In this document: positions 34,170 to 45,951 of the stretch, piece by piece | How the letters are laid out: each line of letters starts with the position of its first letter | How positions within the stretch are numbered: the stretch's first letter is position 1 | From: Arctopsyche grandis | Taxonomy: Eukaryota; Arthropoda; Insecta; Trichoptera; Hydropsychidae | Direction: 5' to 3' | Assembly (NCBI RefSeq): GCF_051622035.1 | Contig: NC_135360.1 | Span: 3,283,501-3,347,500, forward strand | DNA length: 64,000 nt | The notes under the pieces: generated by a model | Databases searched by the model: none | Seen by the model: the letters and a program-made list of their open reading frames with translations, nothing else | What the model was told of the DNA's origin: nothing | Made by a program: the position numbers and the translations under genes

Positions 34170-35757
34170 AGTTGAATGCATTGAATGAATAGAGTGAAAA
34201 TAAATGGCAAAAATATTTGAATTTGAATTTAAAAAGTTAATTCACTTGTTTGTTTTCATTCGATTTCAGTCGAAGAAAAATGGTCGAACCTCACGTCAAT
34301 TTGATCGCGAATTTTTAACGTTTCAATTCATTATCAATTAAAATCAATCAATATGTCGTTCGCGAATAAACCCAAAAATCAATTAAATTGTGACATTAAG
34401 TGACTTTTTTATAATAACTTTCCTTCGCGTGTGAAAAACGAATTAATTTTTTATTTCTAGTGAATTTGAATTTCAAAATTAATTTTTATAATTTTAAGCG
34501 ATATCGAAAATAAATATCAGTGTTTGTTAAATTATGTGCAACGTTTTCAAGTGTATATTGAAGAAGATGATCCGCAAATGCTTTTAAGCTACTGCTATGG
34601 AGACTACATCCAGCTGCTGAATATTAACCTTGTTTTATATTGCTGTGCAAATTCGTTTGTATCATGTTTGCTAATTTTGTATTACACACGTTTTATTAAT
34701 TTTTATATACTTACAATTTAAATCGTAGCCATCTCACTCCAGTTTCGTTCAAAATGTCATGACACGTTTAGCCGTATAAAACCAATTCACTCTACCGTGC
34801 GTAAAAAGAGTGGAACTTTCAGAAATTAAAAAAAAACACGATTAATCAAAAGAAATACCAATTATTTAAGTGAAAATCCAAATAATTCAAATTTGTATGT
34901 GAAAAAATACACTACATATTACATTTCAGAAGCGCTGGCATAAAGACAATTAAAGGAAATATGTTGATTACTTTGAATAAATAATTGAGAAACGTTTTCG
35001 AAATTGTTGACAATTATTGGATACATAGATGAATAAAATTATCCCATAAAAATACTATTAAACTTAATAAAAGTGTGAAAAACCATCTTAAAATCAGTCG
35101 AAAATCATTGAAAACACAAAAATATGTATTCATCAAAATTTTTTATTGGAGAATCTCTGGTGCTACAAACCGTTTGAGAATAACTGGAATTTAATAAACG
35201 GACGGAAATCTGTGAAATCATTTGAATTTGTAAAGTTACATTATTTGGAAATTAACTTTAGGATAAAAACATATTAATAAAATAAAAGTTTCAGAGCCAC
35301 TGACATTAACATATTGATTATTTCTCATAAAAGTTAACAATACTAGAAAATTTCACAATTCGATAAAAACCACGATGTAACAGAATAAAAGTGTAAAAGT
35401 ATTTGAGAAACCTTCGTAAAATCATTTGAGAGCCGTTGGAATGCAGCAAATTGCAAAAAAATATATGAAATTCATCTTGATTTACAAATAAAAGTAATAA
35501 TTATGAAAAGTTTGAGAATCACTTAATGAATAATGGAAAAGTATTATTTAATCGACGAAAAGTGTGAAAAATATTTGAGAGCCACTGTTTGAAATAAATT
35601 TAAAGAAATATACAAAATTTATTTTCAATTTCGATATTATTTAAACAAGAAAAATGAGATTAGAAATGAAATATAACATTTCTGGATTGAATTGAATTGA
35701 ATTCATTTTTATGTATATGTTTTTGATTTTGGCTTCTGATTCTCTGATTTTTCAGTT
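34170..35757. other. AT-rich intergenic stretch with degenerate repeats
   Basis: No gene is supported. Between 34850 and 35650 phrases such as TTTGAGAGCC(A/G)(C/T)TG and AAAAGTGTGAAAAA recur at irregular intervals, suggesting an old, badly eroded tandem repeat. A 65-codon frame at 34524-34721 has no recognisable features. Confidence 0.4.
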
Positions 35758-35949
35758 AATTTAGATAATATTAATTATTCATGAGTAAATAAACATTAAA
35801 TATTGACGGAAAAATAAAATATATTTTGAGAAGTTGTTGCATATTATGTATTTATTCAAACATTTGGATAAATTAAAAATTCAAAAAGTACATTTAATGA
35901 TTATTTCAAAATACATTTTTTTCAAATAATACAAAAAAACTGCAGTCGA

Positions 35950-38265
35950 TCAAATAATCGAATCATATGGAATGACATGTAAAACTGCATTATATCTCTT
36001 TATGCTCAGACTTGTTGAAGCTTTCCAAGATTTGTTCGTCTCGTCGTATTCCCAAACATCACTTAAATAATTTTTTCCATCGAATCCACCTGAAAATCAA
36101 AACAATAAATTAATTCTACATTTAAGACCCATAAATTCAACTTAAGTTGTAAAATAAACTCACCCATGCTAAACAGTTTATTTTGGAAACAGCCGAGACT
36201 GATTCCGGATGCAGCTTGCGTTAGTTTGGTGAATGCAGTCCACACATTTGCATTCGGATCGTAATGCTCCACACTGTCTAAACGTGAAGAAGTTTGTCTG
36301 TCAAATCCACCAGCGACGTAAAGTTTTCCTTGGAATGCGACGCTCTAAAATGGTGAAATCAAAATTTAGTTCATTTTATTTTGGAGAGTTGTATATTATT
36401 TGCGATAGTTGTGAATAAAATTAATTGATGTTCACCGAATGATTATATCTTCCCTGAATCATCTGAGCGCGGTAAGTCCAAGAATTGGTCTCCACTGAAT
36501 ACATCTGCACTTTATTCGAGGATATGGTTTTTCCGTTTTCACTTGTTTCCCCGCCTGTTATGTATATTTTATCGGCGATGACAGAAGCACTATGAAAACT
36601 TACTGCCATCAACAATGGAGCGATGATCTCCCAATCCCCAGTGTTGCTGCTCCACCTAATCGAAATCAATAATCGTCAACTTCTCTTTCAATCGATCTGA
36701 TGAAATGATTGCAATTTAATCACCTTTCCACTGAAGATAAACAGTCATTATCAAAACCACCAATGGCGTAAACATCCGTGGACGAACCGCGCCGAAGTGT
36801 GACTGCTGAGAAGTCATAACGAGCTTGATTTAATGGCTTCAATGGCTTTTTCTCACCGCTTTTCAAATCGATGTATTCTACCTCCTAAAACAAATAAATT
36901 GGTTATATTCCGATTTCTCTAAGCAGGTACTTCGCAACACCGGAAAACAAGTTACTGAAGTCACTGTTGCATTTGAAGAATTCCTTCCGCCGATGATAAA
37001 AATCCAATCTCCCACGAGGACAGACGCAAATTTTTTATTTATTCCAATATTTTTGGATAGAGTCCAACTGTTCTTTAGTCCATCAAATATATCGATGGTG
37101 TTTGCCATCTGAAAACACGTTATGCAATAAAATAATTAATTTACAATCCAATCAAAATATTATACTTGTGATACAAAACTCACATCTAAAACATTCCCCC
37201 CAACCAGTGCCATTTTTTGTATTATTCTACGAGGGGTCTCTCTTGGGACGAAAGATTTATCATTCTTGTTTATAATTTCTTGAGTAATAGTAGTATAACA
37301 CTCTGCACATGAAAGACAGAACGTCATTACTTCGTTGACGATAAACTGAAAATATAACACATTATTCGAATGATTTTTATCACTAAACTGCAACATTCAT
37401 TTAATTTGAAATACCTCCATGGAGAGTAAGGATAACCTCACGAATCTCATCAGCTGTGCCAAGTCACTTTTACGGTTTGCATCATCATGATTTACCCACA
37501 ATTTCACAGCATTGAATACGCTTTCTTCGGAATGCACCAACAAATCATTCGATTTCAAGATTTCCATCAAGTTGAAGAGCGGCAGATTGAGAAAACCTTG
37601 AGTTTTGTGCAGCTGAAACAGAAGTGGAATTGAAAAATATTTAAATGACATATTTTTTTATATAATCAACACTCACCGTCTCGAAGTTTTCCAAAGTCAA
37701 ATCCATTGCCTTTCTTAATAATTCGGAATCGGCAGTTGATTTCAAAACGTTCAGACAATTAGATTTATTGACTGTTTTAAATTGTGGTGGAATGTTCACT
37801 TCCAGTCGGTTGGCTAGCTCCAGTAATTTCTTGCGGTGTTTGTCTCCTATGTCTAAAATTATATTTAAATGATTGCATTTAATGACGAAATCTCGTATTT
37901 GAAATTGATTATTTTAGATATTTATGAACTCGTACTTATTTCTCCAGTGTAACAATACTTTAGGATTGCATCGATGACTTCGTCGTCATAATCTGAAAAG
38001 ACGTCATTCAATTGATTTTCTTTTGTCATGAAGATTTCGCTGCACGCCATTAGGACGACCAAGTGCGCTTGGATTCTGCAATTATGAAAAATTATAATTA
38101 AACTGACAGAACAATTTGGATTTTAAATAATTTTGGATTCGAATTAAGATACTCTCGGCCTCGAACTGCAAATAAGGTGTCGCATTTCTTATTTAGTTGG
38201 AAGGCCTCATACAAATACTCCACTCGTTTTGCAGCAAAATCAGGCTTCGCCTTCACTAGATACAT
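35950..38265 (-). CDS. BTB-BACK-Kelch protein (Kelch gene A, 10 exons)
   Basis: Minus-strand exons by GT-AG sites and phase: 38265-38153, 38075-37936, 37852-37677, 37612-37415, 37345-37184, 37108-36956, 36884-36724, 36655-36436, 36344-36164, 36089-35950; 1644 nt, 547 aa, no internal stop. Exons 1-2 encode a BTB domain (KKCDTLFAVRG, IQAHLVVLMACSEIF, AILKYCYTGEI), exons 3-5 a BACK domain (HSEESVFNAVKLWVNH, FVRLSLL), exons 6-10 Kelch blades with paired glycines (FIIGGR, YAIGGFDND, YITGGET, YVAGGFD, MGGFDG). Such proteins are cytoplasmic Cullin-3 E3 ligase adaptors: BTB/BACK bind the cullin, the Kelch propeller binds substrate. Length is normal for the family. Its truncated paralogue is gene B at 44368. 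Confidence 0.9.
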
Positions 38266-38959
38266 CTTGTTTCTGATTTTCTCTTAGATTTCTCCTGAAA
38301 AACAAGATTGAAAATTATATAAAAAGACAATATAACTATAAGTGCTAAGCAAAATAAAGTTCGACTTACCAATTGGAAAGATTAGCAGCGAATGATGTGA
38401 AGTACTGTCGTTCTGCGGTTATATCTCGATAGATAAGGATATCTCAACCCTTTCGTTGCATTGAAACGTATATTAATTATTTACTGAAATTAATTATTTC
38501 TCATAAATGCCATGACAGGTGACCAACATACGCGGAATATATAATTGAACTTTAGTTAAGATCAGGGCTGTGGAGTCGGACTCCGACGTTTTGCTATGAT
38601 TCCATTCGGACTCGAATATTATAGTATGATCGACATTTCTTGCCAATGCATAAATTATTAAAAATGAAATTTATTTTCGATATTTAAAATATAAAAAAAA
38701 TTTAAGGAATTAAAAAAAACCACTAAAAATTACAAAAATATCAAATAGTGATGGCTAAAATTAATAATTTGAACAAAGATGTTGTGTCTTGATTGCTATT
38801 TGGATTGTGATCTATGAAATTTCAATAATTAAATTGTAAAAGCGATATTCACATATTTTGCAGGAATAAAAACAGTTTTTGGAGTTTTTTGAAACGAACT
38901 TACATGTAAAGGGTTAGCACTTGATTATTTACCCGGATGTGGCATTATACTACACAAAA

Positions 38960-39160
38960 ACATGTTTTTACAATAATAACGAAAAACCGCATGGAAATAA
39001 CCACTCATACGATATTAAAATAATCGTCTTCTCACAGATAAAACACATTTTGAAATTAAAATTAAGATCATCGATAATAGAATTCGACAAACTACTCAAA
39101 TCCGCCGTGCATATTTTGCACTCAAAAGGAATAAAATCTAAAGTAAGCAATTAATAAGAA
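38960..39160 (-). other. Small conserved segment with Cys pairs
   Basis: On the minus strand a frame reads FECKICTADL, then MCFICEKTIILIS, then LFPCGFSLL, a spacing loosely like a RING with Phe in place of His. The copy in the right arm (43740-43994 region, plus strand) keeps CFICEKT and PCGF but has an extra TATG that shifts the frame before them. It lies 5' of Kelch gene A on the same strand. It could be part of an old gene or chance; I assign no function. Confidence 0.25.
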
Positions 39161-39649
39161 TTATGTATTTAACCGAAAAATGTATTTTCTTCAAGATATG
39201 TAATTTCAATGATAGTGGAAAAACCGCACAAAAAAACAACTGATTATTGAAAATAGCATCAGAATTTTTTCTACTGGATTTAGCTCTTATCTATAATATT
39301 ATATTATATACTAAATGCATTGCTCCAATGCTTACTCATTTTATTTTCGTTTATAAACACGAAAATTCGAACTGGAGATTTTAAATAATGTGTATTAAAT
39401 TTGAGGTCTTCTCTTAAGTTTTTGGATTCAATTGTCTCATAAGCCGCTTAACGGATTGGGATGAATCGTAAAAGTTATGATAGCCCTTTCAAAAAAGTAT
39501 AACTGACGCTAACATACATATCGGGTAGTTATTGTATATCTATATATTTAAATGAAAGGAACATGAAAGAAACCTGCAAAGATAAAACGTTTATCGACTT
39601 GGAAACAATCCAATTTGAATTTGTTAGATCAGCATACGATGAAATCCAT

Positions 39650-40413
39650 TTATCCATTTATCCAGCTATCTGAGCTGAAACTGAAATTACAGCTCAGAAT
39701 TGATAATATTATGGGAATAATACACATGTGTATGTTAATCGGTGTGACTTACTCAGTTATTGAGGACGCAGCCTCTCCATTGGACCTGAAAGTAAAGTGA
39801 TTGTAATTGTAATTGTAATTGTCTACCATCGATATATAATATTAGCAGTTACTACTTACATTTCAGATAGCATGGCCCAGCTCCGATTTTTGTTTTCAGA
39901 ACCGCTATCAGAGCTGAAATTTAAATTAATTCGATTAATAACAATATATGTGATTTACTATAAATAATCATACGTATGTATAATAGATATAAGCAGTTAC
40001 AACTTACGTTCCGTATAATATGATCGAGGTTCCACTTTTTGTTTCGGAATCACATTCTGAGTTGAAATTTATAAGCGATTGAGATTATTAACATATCCAA
40101 GAATTGATAATAATACAGAAACAATATATAAATGAGTTACTCGTTTGACGACGTTGGTGTCTCGATGATGGACCTGAAAGAAAAGTGATTGTAATGAAGA
40201 ATATTGTCAATCATTGCTAAATAATCATACTCTTCGACTCTTTATTTCCACACCGAGCTGACTTTTGGAACTTAAATTTAAAAGCGGTAGCGATTATTTA
40301 CATATCTGAGAATTGATAATAATTGATAACGCGTCCAATTCGCAAATTGAGACGTTGCTGTCGCCATTTTCATATCTATTTCCATTTCCACTGCCATCGT
40401 TCGCGTTGGCCAT
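39650..40413 (-). pseudogene. Short-exon gene with repeated symmetric exons
   Basis: The minus strand shows short exons bounded by good splice signals: a possible first exon from ATG at 40413 (MANANDGSGNGN), an uncertain one near 40270-40231, 40173-40141 (33 nt), 40061/40056-40008, 39913-39860 (54 nt), 39785-39753 (33 nt) and a terminal exon 39674-39650. The last exons read through in one frame as a Ser/Asp-rich chain (TSDSGSENKNRSWAMLSE, MSNGEAASSIT, DSDSWING). The two 33-nt exons are homologous to each other, as are the two 54-nt ones. At about 40064 the acceptor of one 54-nt exon is TTTCAA instead of TTTCAG; the alternative CAG at 40057 breaks the frame. The family is unknown to me. Confidence 0.5.
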
Positions 40414-41129
40414 CTTCAATTGCTCAAATCAAAATTGATCTTTCAAACTCTTCCAACCGAAACATTGTTATTTTGTCACTTTGACACTTACCCACTCCAC
40501 TCGTAACGTTTCCAAATCCGACTATTACCTTTTGACTTTTTTTTCCTCTCCTCCGCTTAATTAATTCGCAAGTAGATACAGAGTCAATTACAAATGCAAT
40601 CCAAATAGTTTAAATTTTCCTCCAAAGAAAAAAAATTGCTTTAAAAATCCAAAGTAAAAAAAAAAACTATAAATAACGTCAACATTCTATCATAAACGTA
40701 ACGTGAAGAGAGGAGGGGGGAGGAATACGATAGTTATAATGGTAATTGGACTATTCGTCACTTTTCCGTGGTCACAAAGACATCTTTTGCCATGAAAATT
40801 TGGCACTCGAGTTCTCGTTATCGTTAATGTGATGGATTTTTCGAATGCCACATGTTCTGTTACAGAGATTTTAGTGACTTTTGGGCGAGCGCTTTGTGGG
40901 CAATAATCACCGAACCAATTTGAAATTAGTTGAAACATTTACAGTACGCAACAAATTCTCTGGATTAAGAATATTAATTCTATATATAATTCTTTGTATT
41001 GTAATTTGTAATTTGTTTCGGAACAATATAAAAGTACTACTACTAAAGTCATTTGAAATGAAAATATGTACGTATATCTACTGCTCGTGGTTGTAAAATA
41101 TAAAACGGTGACTTACAAAAAATAATATT

Positions 41130-42901
41130 CATTTGGGTATTCAACATATAGGCTACGTCCACACTACCGATATCTACACCCGATATTTAGACATTTTTCC
41201 ATATCCAGTTCCCATATTGCAACCTATGGTTGCTCTTTAGGAACTGGTTCGTCACTTGCATTGCTTAAAGGAAGCGTTAAAAATATTCTTAAAATTGTTT
41301 CAACATTTGGAAATGTTGAAACAATTAATAATTTGTTTTTAAACATCCTATTAATAATTTATAATTGTCGATATGATTCGAAATATTTTCGCTTTTGATA
41401 TGTGCCAATATCATTGTTATATTTTGAAATTATTCTTTCAACACATTGACTTATTTCAAAATTAAAAAATAATTGAAAATCTTTAAGCAAACTATCATAA
41501 ATTGAGCTCCTTCTTTAAACTTCTGAAATTAATGCATCGCAGGTAATATTATGAATATTTATTATAAAGTTTTCTTTTCGAATAAAATTAACTTCATCGC
41601 ATATCTCTCCAAATTGCAATTTTCATTTTTTACGTCTAGTGTCTTAATATTTATGATTTTCAGAAAGAATGTTAGCATCTTTTTCAATTTTACCGAATTC
41701 ATTTCTCGTGTTTTGAACAAATTCTGAAAGGGATTTTATCAATCTTGTTCCCAACAACGAATTGTGCTGAATATTTTGTAATGATTTATTTGTAGCATTG
41801 ATGCGCTGTAACAATTTATCCTACAAAGTATTATAGTTAGTAATGCAGTCTCATATTCATCGAAATAAACTGCCAATTTTTTTGCCTCCAGTTTTCCCAT
41901 AGGTTTTTCAAATACGGACGTACTGATTTTAATAAGAGCTTCTTTAATATTTTGATTAAAAAAAAAACAGCCTCTGCTCTAGACGTCCATCGCGTACTAT
42001 TTATTCTTTTTAAATATTGGTTATTCAATATATTACTTAAAAAAATATTCCATCGTCAAGTCGATGATGAAAAAAAAACATACAAAGATAAACAACAGAT
42101 CGCCAATATCTCCGTTGTTTTTTTTTTCTAAGTTTGTATCCATACGCCCATTAATTGGTAACCGTTTTTGGAAAGTTAACATCGATTTGAAATGAGCTGG
42201 CGAAGATTCGTGTTCTTTTAATCTACGTGTTATGTTTTTCCAATCGTTAAATCCTGTTAACAATTTAGTTTTAGCTTGTGAAAATAGTTTACATACATAA
42301 CAATAAATGGATTTGCTTTTTGCGGTTTCTCTATGTATACTCTACTTTTATTTTTTTTACGTATGGCACGGTTTACTTATTAAAAAAAAGAATAATTTTT
42401 TCATATATATGCTTTGGCCACAATGCTAAATCCATAGGATAATCATTGGGAGCCATTACAGTATCATTTTTCCTCATTTTCTTTTTCAGAAAACTGTTCT
42501 TCAGTACTTTCAGGGGTCTGTACTTCAGACGTTGTAGGATGCTGCTCATTATTTTTTCCAAAGGGGTCTTCATCAGTTCTTCTAAAGGGCTGCGTTTCGA
42601 TCCTTTCCATTGGATGGTCTTCGTTCCTTAAAGAGAGCTGCTCATCAGTTCTTCTACAGGGCTGTTTTTCGGCCCTTTCAAGAGGTTGATATTCATTCCT
42701 TTCAGGGAGCTGCTCTTCAGTTCTTTCAGAAGACTGTTCTTCAAGTTGTTCCGATATTCTGCCATTTTTAATGTAATTCATTAGCGAATTATTTTGTGAT
42801 TTATCTAGAAATTTATCTAGAAAGGCAAAATAATCGACGACGGTGAGAGCAATTATCGCAAAGCTTTGTACTTTACATAAAAAAATAGTCGTAAACTCCA
42901 A
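41130..42901 (-). pseudogene. ZMYM1-like hAT transposase relic
   Basis: Broken minus-strand frames contain, in order, a charged N-terminal region with imperfect tandem repeats, PMDLALWPKH (TTF-type zinc-finger start), TGFNDWKNITRRLKEHESSP, LKRINSTRWTSRAEA and the C-terminal LRIFLTLPLSNASDE, the landmarks of ZMYM1-like hAT proteins. Stops and frameshifts occur between all blocks. The relic fills most of the spacer between the inverted arms and may have been involved in the rearrangement or inserted later. Confidence 0.7.
42485..42770 (-). repeat. Coding minisatellite
   Basis: Within the first frame of the hAT relic a unit of 8-9 codons of the type ERTEEQLP recurs about eight times (ERNEYQPL, ERAEKQPCR, RTDEQLSL and so on), ending STEEQFSEKENEEK. 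The units share the DNA core CTTTC(A/T)... and differ by substitutions, so the expansion is not recent. Confidence 0.7.
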
Positions 42902-43045
42902 TATTTTATGGAGAAATGCATAGGAATTTCCGAATTATAATTTTTCTCAGAACGATTTGGAGGCCCCTTAAATTTAGAGGCCACAGATATGCGCCAATTT
43001 TGCTGTTCGATAGTCCACCGCTGATTACAACCACTTTTCTTTCAG

Positions 43046-43099
43046 GTCCAATGGAGAGGCTGCGTCCTCAATAACTGAGTAAGTCACACCGATTAACAT

Positions 43100-43168
<69 letters not shown>

Positions 43169-43278
43169 TATATATTATTCCCATAATATTATCAATTCTC
43201 GGATATGCGAATAATCGCTGTAATTTCAGTTTCAGCTCGGATAGCTGGATAAATGGATTTCATCGTATGCTGATCTAA
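43046..43278 (+). pseudogene. Last two exons of the short-exon gene (right arm)
   Basis: The 33-nt exon 43046-43078 (acceptor TTCTTTCAG, donor GTAAGT) is the same as 39785-39753. The terminal exon 43236-43278 begins after TTTCAG and reads DSDSWINGFHRMLI before TAA, eight residues beyond the left-arm version, in which a repeated ATAAATGG brings an earlier stop. Upstream exons are missing because the inverted duplication breaks off just before the 33-nt exon, so this piece cannot be expressed as the original protein. Confidence 0.5.
43104..43163. repeat. (TA)n microsatellite
   Basis: About 60 bases of TA in the intron of the short-exon gene, right arm only. The left arm has CACATGTGTATTATTCCC at the same place, so the tract arose after the duplication or was lost from the other arm. 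Confidence 0.9.
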
Positions 43279-44367
43279 CAAATTCAAATTGGATTGTTTC
43301 CAAGTCGATAAACGTTTTTGATCTTTGCAGGTTTCTTTCCTGTTCCTTTCATTTAAATATATAGATATACAATAACTACCAGATATGTTAGCGTCAGTTA
43401 TACGTTTTTGAAAGGGCTATCATAACTTTTATCTATCATGACTTTTACGATTCATCTCATTCTATTGAGCGGCTTATGAGACAATTGAATCCAAAAACTT
43501 AAGAGAAGACTTAAAATTTAATACACATTAATTAAAATCTCCAGTTTGAATTTTCGTGTTTATAAACGAAAATAAAACGAGTTAGCATTGAAGCAATGCA
43601 TTTAGTATAAGATAATATTATAGATAAGAGTTAAAACCAGTGTCAACAATCCTTCTTCCATTTTTAATAATCAGTTGTTTTTTTGTGCGGTTTTCCACTA
43701 TCATTGAAATTATCTTGAAGAAAATACATTTTTCGGTTATTAATCAATTCTTATTAATTGCTTACTTAAGATTTTATTCCTTTTGAGTGCAAAATATGTA
43801 TGCATGGCGGATTTGAGTAGTTTGTCGAATTCTATTATCGATGATCTTAATTTTAATTTCAAAATGTGTTTTATCTGTGAGAAGACGATTATTTTAATAT
43901 CGGATGAGTGTTTATTTCCATGCGGTTTTTCATTATTATTGTAAAAACATGTTTGTCTGTAGTATAATGCCACATCCGCGTAAGTTCGTTTCAAAAAACT
44001 AGAAAAACTGTTTTTATTCCTGCAAAATATGTGAATATCGCATTAACAATTCAATCATTTGAAATTTCAGAAATCGAAATCCAAATACCAATCCAGACAC
44101 AATATCACTCTTAAATATTTTTGTTTATTTAAAATAAATAAGATCTTCTCAATGATTATGAATAAATAAATAAATAAATTAACTAAACGTTTGTTTATTT
44201 TAACCTTATTTTAATTACCTTAAAAATAAAATCGTTGACTTGCACGTATTTTGATTTTCTTAAATATTTATTTTTATTCCAATTTTTAATCTCATCTTTT
44301 TTATTTAATTGGTATGTTTGTGTATGAAATTCTTATCAATGCACTATGAATTCCAGTTCTGTTTCAG

Positions 44368-45951
44368 TTGCACAAAACTTCCGAAGAAAGCGTATTTAAT
44401 GCAGTGAAATTGTGGGTAAATCATGATGATGCGAACCGTACAAGTGATTTGGCACAGCTGATGAGATTCGTGAGGTTATCCTTGCTGCCGTTGGAGGTAT
44501 TTGAAATTAAATGAATGTTGCAGTTTAGTGATAAAAATCATTCGAATAATGTGTTATATTTTCAGTTTATCGTCAACGAAGTAATGACGTTTTGTCTTTC
44601 GTGTGCAGAGTGTATGACCATTATTAGACAAGAAATTATAAACAAGAATGATAAATCTTTCGTCCCAAGAGAGACCCCTCGTAGAATAATACAAAAAATG
44701 GCACTGGTTGGGGGATGGAGAATTAATGTGAGTTTTGTATAACAAATGTAATATTTTGATTGGATTGTAAATTAATTATTTTATTGCATAACGTGTTTTC
44801 AGGAAGCAAACACCATCGATATATTTGACGGATTAAAGAACAGTTGGACTGTATCCAAAAATATTGGCATTAATAAAACATGGTTTGCGTCTGTCCTCGT
44901 GGGATATTGGATCGTTATCATCGGCGGATTAAAATCACAAGCTTTATTGACTTCAGTAACGTTTTCCGGTGTTGCGAAGTACCTGCTTAGAGAAATCGGA
45001 ATATAACCAATTTATTTGTTTTCAGGTGAAATACATCGATTTGAAAAGCGGTGAGAAAAAGCCATTGAAGCCATTAAATCAAGCTCGTCGTTCTTTCTCA
45101 GCAGTCACACTTTGGCGCGGTTCGTCCACGGATGTTTACGCCATTGGTGGTTATAATAATGACCGTTTATCTTCAGTGGAAAGGTGATTAAATTGCAATC
45201 ATTTCATCAGATCGATTGAAAGAGAAGTTGACGATTATTAATTTCGATTAGGTGGAGCAGCAACACTGGGGATTGGGAGACGAACGTCGCTCCATTGTTG
45301 GTGGCAGTTTATTGGCATAGTGCTTCTATCATCGCCGATAAAATTTACATAACAGGCGGGCTTACAAGTGAATGGATATCCTCGAATAAAGTGCAGATGT
45401 ATTCAGAGGAGACCAATTCTTGGACTTACCGCGCTCAGATGATTCAGGGAAGATATAATCATTCGGTGAACATCAATTAATTTTATTCACAACTATCGCA
45501 AATAATATAAAAGTCTCCAAAATAAAATTAACTAAATTTTTATTTCACCACTTTAGAGCGTCGCATTCAAAGGGAAACTTTACGTCGCTGGTGGATATGA
45601 TTGGGAAACTTCTTCTCGTTTAGACAGTGTGGAGCATTACGATCCCAATGCAAATGTGTGGACTGCATTCACCAAACTAACGCAAGCTGCATCCGGAATC
45701 AGTCTCGGCTGTTTCCGAAGTAAACTGTTTAGCATGGGTGAGTTTATTTTACAACTTAAATTGAATTTATGGGTCTTAAATGTAGAAGTAATTTATTGTT
45801 TTGATTTTCAGGTGGATTCGATGGAAAAAGTTATTTAAGTGATGTTTGGGAATACGACGAGACGAATAAATCTTGGAAAGCTTCAACTAGTCTAAGCAGA
45901 GAGAGAAGATCTGCAGTTGCACATGTCATTCCATATGATTCGATTATTTGA
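44368..45951 (+). CDS. Kelch gene B: BACK-Kelch paralogue without BTB exons
   Basis: Plus-strand exons 44368-44496, 44566-44727, 44803-44955, 45026-45183, 45252-45465, 45557-45737 and 45812-45951 join without a stop (1137 nt, 378 codons plus stop). They correspond to exons 4-10 of gene A. The first has a 69-nt in-frame deletion inside BACK. The BTB exons and first BACK exon are absent; 257 bp of unrelated DNA lie where they should be. All splice sites and glycine pairs are kept, yet the blades differ strongly from gene A (for example ARYDFSAVTLRRG versus ARRSFSAVTLWRG). Either it is a recently 5'-truncated pseudogene or it is transcribed from another first exon. Without BTB it could not recruit Cullin-3 itself. 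Confidence 0.75.

Larger units (their letters stand above)
35758..39805 (+). repeat. Inverted duplication, left arm
   Basis: The reverse complement matches 43027-46139, with gaps. The outer border is near ATTTAGATAATATT at 35758 and the inner border lies within the intron upstream of the 33-nt exon at 39753-39785. The arm contains Kelch gene A and the end of the short-exon gene. About 1.1 kb (roughly 37640-38780, the first three Kelch exons) has no counterpart in the right arm. Confidence 0.9.

Noticed and set aside
34524-34721. A 65-codon membrane-like frame
   Set aside because: Its hydrophobicity reflects T-rich codons; no signal of conservation or splice context.
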